A DNA stretch of 64,000 bases from Talpa occidentalis (lineage: Eukaryota > Chordata > Mammalia > Eulipotyphla > Talpidae). Positions 53,505-64,000 of the stretch are shown here, piece by piece. The stretch lies in contig NW_023601543.1 of NCBI RefSeq assembly GCF_014898055.3, positions 59,419,566-59,483,565 on the forward strand, written 5' to 3'. The position numbers and the translations under genes were made by a program. The notes under the pieces are model-generated. The model searched no databases. It saw nothing but the letters and a program-made list of their open reading frames with translations, and was not told the DNA's origin. Position 1 is the stretch's first letter, and the number at the start of each line of letters is the position of its first letter.

Positions 53505-55697
53505 TTTTTAATCTTAAATTTTATTTTTATATTCCCCCATACAATTGCAAACGCCCCATTCTGACCCCAATCCTTCCCTCCCGCCCCCCCACCCCCCAAA
53601 AAGTGTCTCTGGTTCATAGTTTTTTGTTGATTGATTTTCACTTTCTTATATTCAATTTCCTGGTCCCTTATTTAAGTTTTCTAGATTCCTGCTATGAGTG
53701 AGACCATCCGGTATTTTCTTTTCTTTTTGGCTTATTTCGCTGAGCATGATCCTTTCCAGCGCCATCCATGTTGCTGCAAATTGCATGTGTTTATCTTTTT
53801 TGAATGCTGAGTAATATTCCATGGTATATATGACCACAATCTTCTTGATCCAGTCATCTACTTTTGGGATTTTGGGTTGTTTCCAAAGCTTAGCTATTGT
53901 AAACAGTGCTGCTATAAACATAGGGGGTGCAGGTGCTCTTTGGAATTGATGTTTCTGTGTCCTTTGGGTAAATACCTAGGAGTGGAATTGCTGGATCATA
54001 TGGAAGCTCTATGTTTAGTAGGTCCAGAAATCTCCACACAGCTCTCCATAGTGGTTGGACCGTTTGCACTCCCACCAACAGTGCAGAAGAGTTCCTTTTT
54101 CTCCACACCCTCGCCAACATTTGTTGTTGCTAGTTTTTTTAATATGTGCCATTCTCACTGGTGTGAGATGGTATCTCATGGTAGTTTTGATTTGCATTTC
54201 CCTGATGACAAGTGATGTTGAACATTTTTTCAATGTCTGTTGGCCATTTGCATTTCCTCTTCAGAGAAGTTTCTTTTTAGCTCTTCTGCCCATTTTTTGA
54301 CTGGATTATTTTCTTTGTTGTTGCTGAGTCTCATCAGCTCTTTGCAGATTTTTGTGATCAGTCCTTTATCATTAGTGTTGGGTGCAAAAATGTTCTCCCA
54401 GTTGGTGGTTTCTCTTTGTTGTTATTGTCTCTTTTGCTGTGCAGAAGCTCTTTAATTTGATGTAGTCCAGCTGTTTATCTTTGTCTTCACTATCACTGCT
54501 TTGGGTGATGTGTCTGTAAAGATGTCTTTGATGTGCAAATCCCGTAGTGTTTCGCCTATATTTCCTTCTATGTATTTTATGGTTTCAGGTCTTATGTCTA
54601 GTTCTTTAATCCATTTTGAGTTGATTTTTGTGTATGGTGTGAGGTGGTGGTCAAGCTTCATTCTTTTGCATGTAGCGACCCAGTTTTCCCAGCACCATTT
54701 ATTGAACAAACTTTCTTTGCTCCAATGCATAGTCTTTGCTCCTTTGTCAAAGATTAGTTGACCATAAATCTGTGGGTTTATTTCTGGATTTTCTATTCGA
54801 TTCCATTGGTCTGTATGTCTGTTCTTGTTCCAATACCATGCAGTTTTGATGATTATGGCTTTGTAGTATAGTTTGAAGTCTGGGAGTTTGATGCCTCCAT
54901 TTCCTTCTTTTTTTCAGTAGAGAGCTTTGGCTATTCGGGTTTTGGTGATTCCATATGAATTTCATCAATAATTGTTCTATTTCTTTGAAGAATGCCATTG
55001 AGATTTTGATTGGAATAGCATTGAATCTGTTATTGCTTTTGGTAGGATGGCCATTTTAATAATGTTTATTCTTCCAATCCATGAGCAGGGGATGTCTTTC
55101 CATTTCTTTGTGTCTTCTTCTATTTCTTTTAACAGTGTTTTATAGTTTTCTTTGTATAGGTCCTTTACCTCTTTTGTTAGATTTATTCCCAAATATTTGA
55201 TTTTTTTTGTTTCAATAATAAAAGGGGTGGTTTTTTTGATTTCTTCTTCTTCAGATTTATTGTTTGTGTATAGGAAGGCTACTGACTTTTGCGTGTTGAT
55301 TTTGTATCCTGCCACTTTACTGAATTGACTGATGAGTTGAATTAGTTTTTCTGTGGACTTTTTGGGGTTCTCTATGTATATTATCATATCATCTGCAAAT
55401 AGTGATAGTTTGACTTCTTCTTTTCCTATTTGGATTCCTTGGATGTCTTTCTCTTGTCTTATTGCTCTGGCTAGGACTTCCAGTATTATATTGAAAAGCA
55501 GTGGTGAGAGTGGACATCCTTGTTTGTCCAGATCTTAATGGAATTGCTTTCAGCTTTTCACCATTGAGAATTATACTGGCTGTTGGCTTGTCATAGATGG
55601 CCTTTATGATGTTGAGGTATGTTCCTTGTATCCCAAGAATTTCAAGGGCTTTTATCATGAATGGGTGTTGCACTTTGTCGAAAGCTTTCTCAGCATC
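53505..55697 (-). mobile_element. 5'-truncated LINE-1 (ORF2 RT to 3' UTR, 2.19 kb) with exact TSD
   Basis: The 16-bp sequence TTCAATAAAACATTTT flanks it exactly (53489-53504 and 55698-55713). On the minus strand it starts within the RT domain ('[41 protein letters not shown]', 55673 down). It continues through the thumb (55387-54977, '[34 protein letters not shown] ... [27 protein letters not shown]') and the C-terminal Cys region (about 54220-54100, '[18 protein letters not shown]'), to the last ORF2 codons and the young-type 3' UTR. Several single-base indels and stops break the frame, so it encodes no full protein. It needed a trans or earlier full-length source. Confidence 0.93.
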
Positions 55698-55713
55698 TTC
55701 AATAAAACATTTT

Positions 55714-56764
55714 AAGCCCCCTCCAAAAATGTGAATGTTATTGTAATCCTTTGTTGTGATTACCTGCAGAAAAAAAATGAAAGTTAACTAGAGCCTATAT
55801 TTTTAGCCCAATATTTCATTTATAGAACTGGTGCTTCTGGAAAAAAAAAGAAAAGAAAGCTTAAAAGCCACCATTTTTAAGAGAATTGCATAAACCTGTT
55901 CCAAGACCTGTGTGTATAAATGGAATAACCTGTTTAACCTAAACAAAATTGTCTCCACAATACCATTCAAATCACTAATAGTAAAGGCTCCTAATGGAAT
56001 CCCATGACTCCACAGGATATGCAGGATCTTGAATTTTGTGCAAAATGGTCAGTAATGGTATTTAAACTGGTGGATGTTGAAAATTGAGAAGGAAATTCTT
56101 ATCCTTAGGGATTATAAACTAGTAATGCTATAGGTTGGGAAACCAGTAACCATCAGGTACCTTTCAAGTGTTAAGATAAAATATTATGTCCACTTTGATA
56201 AAAATTTAAAATACTTTATCTGTTGAACTAATTTATCACACTTCTAGGAACCTGGAGAAATATGGTTGGCTTTGATTAAAAGTAGATCACTGTTCACTCC
56301 AGTCATCCTTACAGTCATTTTTGGTCAACCCACATTTTCCACTCCCTTAAAGCTACTAAGAAAAGTTGTGTAATATAGATGTAGGTGTCAATGCAAGTTT
56401 AATGTTTCTGGTCTAAAATAAAATAAAATTAAAATTAAAATGCCCAGTCTTAGGAACAAGATCCACAAAACTCTTTTCAGTTCTTCACACTCCTTTAATA
56501 CAGCCCTTAGTGGCAGTACCTTGGGATGCCCCCATCCATCCCACTCATTGGATGGTTAGTTAGCAGTAGCAACTATTTACAACCAAAAGTTGAATAATAT
56601 TGTACTTGAAGGAGTTTTCTTGATGTCACATTGTCCTGCCATCCTCCTTCTCCTCCAAGTTTTCAATTCCTTTTTCCTTGATTAGAGCTCGGCTTAACTC
56701 AGGCTATTTTTGTTACATATCTAGAATGCTGATGATCTAGAATCAAGGGTCCTTCAGGCCCAAC
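55714..56764. other. Unassigned stretch
   Basis: Nothing recognised. (AAAAT)n-like run near 56415-56440. Confidence 0.4.
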
Positions 56765-56990
56765 TAAAGCAAACAATGGACTCAGGGTTCGATGTTCAAT
56801 ATCTGGCTCTATCACTTACAACCTGAATAGTCCAGACTGATTTCCTCTAACTCTCTAAGCCTATTTGCTGAAAGTTGATAATAATGCTTACATCACAATG
56901 TTGTTGCCAGAATTAAATCATAAATAAATATAACTTAGGTGCCTTCACATAGTAGGTGCTTAATAAATCGTAGCCAGTTAGTGTAGTTAT
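56765..56990 (+). mobile_element. MIR
   Basis: GGCTCTATCACTTACAACCTG, GATAATAATGCTTACATCACA, GTTGTTGCCAGAATTAAAT and ATAGTAGGTGCTTAATAAAT follow MIR core and tail in order. Confidence 0.8.
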
Positions 56991-57685
56991 CAAAATAGAA
57001 ATATTGATAGTATCTAGACCTGCTTGACCTGCTTCAATTTTGACCAGTTTCCAGCTGAAACAAGTTAGCAAGACTCATCAGAGGCCAATCTTTTCCCTTC
57101 AAAGTGTTGTCTATTTAATGATGATGACAATAAAGACAACAACTCTACTTCCAGGGATACTGAGTCACCTTATTTACCTGACATTACAGCACTCAGTAGT
57201 TAAATCAGACTTGTTATAGGTGAACATTAATTCTTATGTCTCTCAACTTAGAAAATTAAATTTCCAAAAGGAAAGGGGAACTTATAAAGGAAGTGGGAGA
57301 TAAATAACTGCTTGAACATCAAATAATTTTTACAACACCAGATTTTTATTAATTAAGTGTAAATGGGTCGAAAAATACCACATGAATTAATTTCCTCTTA
57401 ATACATAGAGGTTTAATAATTATAGGACAGCATCTTTGCAAAATCTGTTTGTTGTTCTGCCAAAACTTAAACATTTGCAAAGTGGTAAGCAATGTCTAGA
57501 TTCCCAAAAACATCAATCTCAACCAGTATTAATCTAGCCCTTTAGAAAGTGCTATAAATTTTTTCCTTTCCCCAAATGTGTAAATAAAAAGTTACCAAAA
57601 CATAAAAGTGAGGAAATAAGTATATTTGATAAAGTGCTTTGAAATTCAGATTCAGAAAATTAATTTCTTAATAGTATCTCATACT
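56991..57685. other. Unassigned stretch
   Basis: Nothing recognised. Confidence 0.4.
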
Positions 57686-57689
57686 GAGG

Positions 57690-57910
57690 TGATACTGAGC
57701 TCATACTGAGCTTTCTATGTGGCAGATCTTACGCTAAGAAATTTAAAGTCATATTTCAATTAATATTCATAGTATTCTTCAGAAACAATACTATGATTTT
57801 CTCTACTTTTAGGATGCAGTAATTGAGGCTTACAGAGATTAGGTAAAACTGTAAGAGCCAGGTTTTTAGCCCAGGTCGGCAATGCCTCAACTCTTAATCA
57901 CTAGAGTCTC
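57690..57910 (-). mobile_element. MIR (antisense)
   Basis: CTTTCTATGTGGCAGATCTTACGCTAAG, CTCTACTTTTAGGATGCAGTAATTGAGGC and CTCAACTCTTAATCACTA (read as parts) match reverse-complement MIR. Confidence 0.75.
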
Positions 57911-58490
57911 TGCTAAATGTGATTTTTTAGTTTGATAGAGATGCCAGTTTGCACTAGCTTTACTACAGAAAGGCTGAAAGAAACTAGTTCTCATTTGTCT
58001 ATGAAAAGTCTCTTGGCCACAGGCTGGTGTTCCTGATAGACCATGTGGGGGTGCCTTCCTCACTCCTCACGCTCTGCATTATCTAGGACAAATCAATGAA
58101 TGAGAAATTTGCCAAATTTACAAAATCATACTAAAAACTGATTCATTTAAAAATTTAGAAACTTTATAGCTATTCAAAATGCCTGGGATGATTGCATAGC
58201 TTTTGGAGATTTTGTGCAATTCAGTTTCTGGCACAGGAATTTCACTGATTCCAGTTTCAGTTTTCCTGCAGGTATATGTCATTCCCTTTCATCATGGATA
58301 GCTAAAGTTTAATATAGTCTAGATTTTTCAATACTTTGGATATATGATCTTTTATTTCTTATTTTTTTATCTCTTATTAAAATAACATTTGATAACACTG
58401 TCTATTATTGGAATTACCAGTTTACCCTTCTTCAAACATATGTTGCCACACCATATCCACCACCAAAGTACCAACAGGACCTTTTTTTTT
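57911..58490. other. Unassigned stretch
   Basis: Nothing recognised. Confidence 0.4.
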
Positions 58491-58493
58491 GAG

Positions 58494-58573
58494 TGTTTTA
58501 TTTTTTTTTTATTTTATACATTTTTACATCATTTTTCATTATTGTACAATGTATGCATTTTCATCTTGGTTAA
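58494..58573 (-). mobile_element. Ultra-short LINE-1 insertion (last about 80 bp)
   Basis: The minus strand reads CCAAGATGAAAATGCATACATTGTACAATAATGAAAAATGATG (landmarks: ATTGTACAAT, GAAAAATGATGTAA), the very end of the young L1 3' UTR, then an A-rich tail. GACCTTTT at 58478-58485 and again at 58581-58588 is the likely TSD core. Confidence 0.75.
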
Positions 58574-58589
58574 TCAATATGACCTTTTA

Positions 58590-59623
58590 AATTGAGAATA
58601 ACTTGTGTATTTCAAATTATAAGTGTCACACATATCTAAAATATCAAGGAGTTTAGAACCAAGATAGAGTGAATTGTTCATCCAAACATAATTTTAATAC
58701 AGTTACTAGGATTTTATCATTATTTTTAATTCATAGATTTTTGACTCAATAAAATAAATATTTATGTGTGTTTTAAGCTGGGCCAAGAACTGGGACATGT
58801 CTGATATTTCATTCCACTTGTAATCAAAACTTTAGTCTCACATACTTTTGTGGGTGCTAGTTGAAGACATGAGACTCCTGGTCAGAAATGAAGGGAAAAA
58901 AACAGCAGTAGTTAGATTATCAGAATTTTGTGCAGATACCCTGAGTCCTGATTCCCACAGAGCGATGGGAAGAAGGTCAACTGATACCTGCACATACAGT
59001 GGGTCACATTATAGGAAAAGAACTTTTGACTGAGGAAATGTAAATCTTTTCGAATGGAAAGTTAGCATTCCAGCCCTTTGCTTAGGAGGGAGGCACCATT
59101 CACTCTAAAATTATCCTTTCAAAGATAATCTAGAAGAGAGGATAGTCTTGTCTTGTTTATAAGATGTGCAGAGACATGAGAGACCCATGGAGAATTATGT
59201 CCCAATAAGCAGTTGAAAAGTGCTCAATTTCTGATATGTGAATCACAAAAGAAAATGAGGTCGACTGAGTTACGCTGACCAATCTACTGCGAAATGGCTG
59301 CAGCAAATTAAAAGTAAAATTATATTAACTAAAGTAAAACTTAAAAAGATCTTCAGTAACTGGTGAAAGGTCTCATTCAACATAGATTGTTACAAATTTT
59401 ATACCAGTAAACAAATTTTTGGTGAACTGATAATACTGCAATTGGCAGTTTGTCATGTTGGCCATTCTGTAAGTTTAATTGATTTTTGGCAAATAGATCG
59501 TTGTTTGAATTGGCCTGCTTCTAGGCCTACATTCAAGTTCCTATTTCTTATTAGATCTCAATCATAATTAGCTATAAACTAAGGTGTTAATTCAAAAGAG
59601 CGTAGTTTTTTCTTCCTTTCTCA
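58590..59623. other. Unassigned stretch
   Basis: No repeat recognised. An ORF at 58848-59033 has no known motif. Confidence 0.4.
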
Positions 59624-59642
59624 AGAATGTCTGCGTTTTGAC

Positions 59643-60227
59643 AAAGAAAAAATACCAGATGAATTCACTCATATGTGAAATATTAAAAAACAGAGCAAAG
59701 GAACAGATAAAAACAAAGCGAAACAAACCCTTACAATCTAACAGCGGAACTGAGGCTATCAGAGGAGGTGGAGGTGGGGTAGGAGCAAAGTGGGGGGGGG
59801 GGTTGTCCAGTGAAATATGGTGGAAAATTATTGGTGCTTTGGTGGTGGGAATAGTATGAAAACGTCTATTTTTAGAGGTGTGAACCTATATCTGGAAACA
59901 CGTAGTGTTGGAAATCAATGTTACCTCAATAACATCATTAAAAGAGAATTATTAGAGGGCCTCTCCTGGTGGCGCAGTGGTTGAGCGCTGGGTTGCAAAG
60001 CTGCCCACAGCCTCTGCAGCGCCAGTTCGATCCCCGGCCGCTGGCGAGGGTCCCACAAGGCAAGCAGACCTCTTCTGTCTTGCCCGCTGCTCCCCTCAGC
60101 AGTTTATTTCGTCAGTTCCCCACTCTGGCTCTGGTGAATCACCCTCCCGCGCTTCTGACTGTACCCAGTGCTTGTATGAATAAATAAATAAATCTTTAAA
60201 AAAAAAAAGAATTATTAGGAAAAAGAG
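59643..60227 (+). mobile_element. LINE-1 3' end with nested SINE, 19-bp TSD
   Basis: 59643-59955 matches the last ORF2 codons (AAAGAAAAAATACCAGATG) and a G-rich 3' UTR. The 19-bp repeat AGAATGTCTGC(G/A)TTTT(G/A)AC flanks it (59624-59642 and 60228-60246, two mismatches). The SINE at 59956-60207 sits near its 3' end. Confidence 0.8.
59956..60207 (+). mobile_element. tRNA-derived SINE, group A variant (copy 18)
   Basis: GGCCTCTCCTGGTGGCGCAGTGG A box. TSD AGAATTATTAG (59945-59955 and 60208-60218). Small deletions in the body (GTCAGTTCCCCACTCTGG). Confidence 0.9.
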
Positions 60228-60246
60228 AGAATGTCTGCATTTTAAC

Positions 60247-61244
60247 AGAAAATTGACAAATTTTTACAATTGACAAAATGATTCTGGTAATTCCATAGTA
60301 ACTTGTAATTTTTAGTGTCAATATTTCTAACTTTTGATGAATGCAGTAGATATTTGGGTACTTACCAGTTTCAAAAATCTCACAATTATATCACAAAATC
60401 ATAACAAATCATAACATATCTCATAAATCATACCACGTGGATTATAGTCTGTCAACATGCTTGGAGTCTCTAATTTGATGGTTTTTCCACCTCAATCCAA
60501 AGGCCCTGATCTACTGTGATTTCAGTTTTTGTTTCTTTTAGTTTTCTCAGTTCATTATTATGTAATTTACTTGAACATTCTCGCAACTCCTTTCTTTTTC
60601 TCCCCCTTACTTCAATAACTACCACTAGAAAATCCCAAACATTTGCCCGTTTTGTGCCATGTCCATGTAACTGAGCTTTGCTAGAGAATTATAGTACCTG
60701 ACAATTTGTTATGTCTAGAGATTGATGATCCCAACCCCAAATAGGCATTTAGTAACACCTGGTAATCTTACCCAAAATTTTACATTTCTTTCCTAAAACT
60801 GCTTTTCCACTGCCCCCCAGATATTTCACTGTTTATTTGCTTTCTCATCCCTAAAAGAATTGTACTATTTTTGTGGGTCCTGAACAATTTTGTCTTCATG
60901 GAGCTCTTCGTCTATTAAGAAAATAAACCGAAGGATCATGCTTTCACAAGAAATAGATAAGAAGACAAATATAATCCCAGTTTGGTTCACTGTTATATAG
61001 CCATTGTTACCCTATTCATTTTTTTTTCTGATTTCAAAGAAAATTAAAACATTTTATGGGCTCCAGGCAGGCACTGTGGCTGACTACTCTGCTTACTGGA
61101 TCAGTCTTCACTGCTCCCCAGCATCTCCTCATCTGATGACCTTACGCTATAATTTCATTGGAAATAGGTCCAAGATTTCTCATCTTGCCATGTAGAACTT
61201 GGGAGTGAAAACTGGGCAGGATATGTGGAAAGGGAGTTGTCTCT
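60247..61244. other. Unassigned stretch
   Basis: No repeat recognised. The short direct repeat ATCACAAAATCATAACAAATCATAACATATC-like lies at 60390-60432. Confidence 0.4.
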
Positions 61245-61249
61245 ACATG

Positions 61250-61480
61250 GCACAGTTTCTCAGCCTTGACACTCCTGGCAAATTAGAATGGGTGCTTCTT
61301 TGTTGTTGGGGACTGTACATCGTATGAAGTTCAGCAGCGCCCTTGGTCTCTATCCTATGGATACTTGTAGCATCTCCCCAGTGGTCAGAATGAAAATGTC
61401 TTCAGACATTGCCAGATGTCCCCCTGGGAGACAAAATAGTCCCCTGGTTGAGAACCACTGCTTTTTAGGTATAAACTGCA
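61250..61480 (-). mobile_element. MER20-type hAT-Charlie element
   Basis: GTTTCTCAGCCTTGACACTC, GTTGTTGGGGACTGTACATCG, AAAATGTCTTCAGACATTGCCAGATGTCCCC and GGTTGAGAACCACTG (read as parts) are the reverse complement of MER20. Confidence 0.85.
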
Positions 61481-62685
61481 GCCACAGAAGTAGACGAGTT
61501 CTCCTAGGGGGAGAGTTAAGAAGAGAAGAGGACAACAGTGAATCTCTGTATGTCAGGGACTATGAAACCAAAATGAACTGCCAGAGAATACTTCCCTGCT
61601 AATAACTTGAGTTGGAACTGGAAGATTTAGTTAGAAAGATTTGAATGTTTATAGCCTAGTGAAATAACTGAGCAAGAGATGTGCAGAAACAGCTACATAG
61701 ACCATCTCAAAGATGAGACATTTCCCTGCTAATGGGAAAATGCACCCCTATCTAAATGTGAAAAGTTGACATGGACTAGCTGACAATTTGCCTAAGCCCT
61801 TAAGATTCTAGGAGATAGCCTTCGTCATTATAAACAGGGGCCAATGACTCCAAAGCCATAGAACTTCTTGTCAAGTTGTGGTAGATTTTGCAATATTCCT
61901 TGCAAAATCCTGTTTCCTTACAGGTATTACTCACTAGTAGCATTTTTTGGTCCTCCTAACTTCATTTCAGCTTCTGCATTCAGAAAACCTAACTCACACA
62001 AGAAAATAATTTATTTCTTCCTTCTACAAAATACATAGAGTAGATATTATTCTCAGTTCCCACATCAGTTTTGATCTACAATCCTGTTTATACATGAACA
62101 TATACTAAAGAGGATGTGTACAGAATACAGCTCTTTTATGTAAGACCTGTAGTACAGATCTGCTTTCAAAAGGGGGAACTTTTACACTTCATTTCCATAT
62201 TTTACTACTTTCCATGTTATGCTTTTTTTCTCACACAAAAGGTGTTTAACTTCACTTCTGTTTGATTCTCCTCATGAGATGGCTAAACTCACTGCCACCA
62301 TTCAAGGAACACTGTGCTTGCAGTGACTGAACCAGACTCTGTGGTCTCTTGAGGGTCTCAATGCCTGTTCACCTGAGTAGGGGTAATTCATAAAGTGGTG
62401 CCACAAACAGGATTGTCTGTGGTTGCTGTGCCCAGATGTGCCCCTACACACTGTGGAGAGGGGAGACTCAGGAAGTCTGTTTGTGCCAAAGCTGAAAACC
62501 TGCCAGGGTCACAGCAGCGCAGTGTATTTCCCAGGCTTGCCTAGGTAAAAGAGTCTTTCAATATGTTCCCTTTAAATCCTTTAAATACCTGGGAATCCTG
62601 TGGTTAATAATTTTATAAAGTCCAACAAGTGTGTTAATCAAAGGGTTCTCTGTCTAATAAGCTGTACGCCTTGGATTTTATTGGC
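61481..62685. other. Unassigned stretch
   Basis: No repeat or gene recognised. Confidence 0.4.
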
Positions 62686-62689
62686 ATTT

Positions 62690-63147
62690 GTTAAAATACT
62701 ATCTCAACTGTGGGGTAGACAGGCTTCTACGATGGTCCTTGCATTCACACCTCTCCTACCCTTGAGTGCAAGTAGAAATGGTGACTTGCTTCTAACCAAG
62801 AGAATACGGCAAAGAAGATAAGCTACCTCCTTGATTACCTTACTATTTATATCGTAAGCCTCTGAGCAAATGTGCCCTCCACTGTCCTGATGGCCTTGAA
62901 AAAGAAAGCTGCCATGAGTTCTACAGCCACAGGAAATGAATACTTCCAAGAACCCAAGGAGATTTAGAAGCACATCCTTTTTCAGTCAAGTCTCTGATGA
63001 GAACACAGTCTTATAAGATCCTGATCAGAGGACCCAAGCAAGTAGTAACCAGTCTCCTGATTCATAGAATCTATAAAATAATAAATGGATATGGTTTTAA
63101 GCTTCTAAATTTGTGGCAACTTTTTCCACAGCAATTTAAAACTAATG
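62690..63147 (+). mobile_element. MLT1-like (MaLR) LTR
   Basis: GACAGGCTTCTACGATGGTCC, ACCAAGAGAATACGGCAAAG, TCAGTCAAGTCTCTGATGAG and GGTTTTAAGCTTCTAAATTTGTGG follow an MLT1-type LTR in order. About 450 bp, diverged. The SINE at 63150 abuts its 3' end. Confidence 0.65.
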
Positions 63148-63149
63148 CA

Positions 63150-63412
63150 GGGCCTCCCTGGTAGTGCAAGGGGTTAAGATGCAACCTATGAAGCTTGCCA
63201 CAGCCACTGCAGCATGAGTTCAGTCCCCAGCCAGGGAGCTACCCACGTGGCGCAGCAGGCTCTCCTGACTTGCCCGCTGCTCCCCTCAGCAGTGTATTTC
63301 AATCGATCTGCCTGATCTGTTCCCCACTCTGTCTCTGGTGAATCCTCTCACCCCTCACAACTCTGGCCTGTGCCCCAGTTCTTGTATGTATAAATAAATA
63401 AATCTTTAAAAA
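63150..63412 (+). mobile_element. tRNA-derived SINE, group B (copy 19)
   Basis: GGTAGTGCAAGGGGTTAAGATGC A box. A 17-bp TSD with one mismatch (63133-63149 and 63413-63429). Tail AAATAAATAAATCTTTAAAA shows the TCTTT end. Confidence 0.9.
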
Positions 63413-63429
63413 AATTTAAAACGAATGCA

Positions 63430-64000
63430 AACTGTTAACTTCAAATTCCTCTTGCTTTTTTTTTTCCTACCCTCTCTCAGTGTTTATCAGAGATAGTAAA
63501 TCTAATTTTTTGTTTGTTTCAGAGTAAATCTTTAAATTTTTATGGAAAGGCATTATATTTTAATACTACTTTTTCTCCAAACTAGCAACAGAGACTGCAA
63601 AATATTCAAACCCTTTATTTTCATGAAACTTTATGTTTTAGTCAAGTCCAGAAGCTAATTAATCAAAATAAAGTTGGTTTCATTCATATTTCACATTGGC
63701 ATGCAGTCTGGCCTCTGTTGTCTAAATGTTTCATTTGCATTCAATGATGAAAAACAAAATGAGGAGACTGCCCCTTAAAATATCTAAACAATATAAAATA
63801 TGCTTTGGCTAATGGTTGATTTTAGTGTAGGCCATCAAACATCTGGGTAGTATATTTTCACTGAATTGCCTATTAAATTACATTTCTCAAAGGAAGAGAA
63901 GACAATTTAAATATTTCGAACACTTAAAATGACTGTAGTAGTGATTATCAAGTAAGAAGCTGAATTTGGTATTTTAATGATACAGAGAAGAAAATCAACT
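63430..64000. other. Unassigned stretch
   Basis: AT-rich, nothing recognised. Confidence 0.4.

Overview
This window looks like intergenic or intronic DNA from a placental mammal. It carries MIR, MLT1-type, MER5A, MER20 and MER2/Tigger fossils typical of boreoeutherians, many LINE-1 copies, and a tRNA-derived SINE that is not Alu, B1/B2, Bov-tA, CAN, ERE, PRE-1 or the bat Ves consensus as I know them. A laurasiatherian host is likely. I could not name the species; a bat outside the Ves-bearing families is only a guess. I found no intact host gene, rRNA, real tRNA gene or CRISPR. The only host-gene-like sequence is a decayed EWSR1 fragment at about 3.43-3.73 kb.

The window is a palimpsest of retroelements. 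Nineteen SINE copies are placed, most with exact target-site duplications (TSDs). They fall into at least three sequence groups, all ending in an AAAT-rich tail followed by TCTTT. LINE-1 is present at every age. The most informative copy is a 5' end at 51.5-53.3 kb (minus strand) with a CpG-rich 5' UTR and the start of ORF1, which then runs into a 100-N assembly gap. A second, 5'-truncated copy with a perfect 16-bp TSD lies right next to it (53.5-55.7 kb). Very short young copies sit at 20.05-20.39, 29.82-30.25 and 58.49-58.57 kb.

Solo LTRs of at least five families are present. Family C has two copies (5.37-5.96 and 47.20-47.78 kb), each with a 6-bp TSD. Family D (1.11-1.68 kb) has a 4-bp TSD. 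Family B has two copies in opposite orientation (16.94-17.78 and 18.93-19.38 kb), each with a 5-bp TSD. Family A has copies at 16.5-18.6 kb (minus) and 27.8-28.8 kb (plus). Family E is at 37.86-38.33 kb (minus). No ERV gag, pol or env was recognised.

By region: 0.4-2.3 kb is an old L1 split by LTR D. 3.4-3.9 kb holds the EWSR1 fragment. 3.9-7.2 kb is a nested L1/SINE/LTR stack. 7.5-8.4 kb has MER5A and MLT1. 9-15.4 kb is old L1/HAL1-like sequence. 15.4-16.2 kb is an L1 with a 5' inversion. 16.3-19.9 kb is the nested LTR cluster. 22-25 kb is a SINE cluster. 26.7-29.0 kb holds a 112-bp duplication and LTR A. 33.8-48.1 kb is mostly antisense old L1 interrupted by SINEs and LTRs. 49.4-51.4 kb and 55.7-64 kb are relatively unique, with MIR, MER20 and MLT1-like fossils. 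I did not find a clearly new biological system. The most unusual pieces are the L1 5' UTR with its internal duplications and antisense ORF, the SINE family, and the nested LTR cluster.
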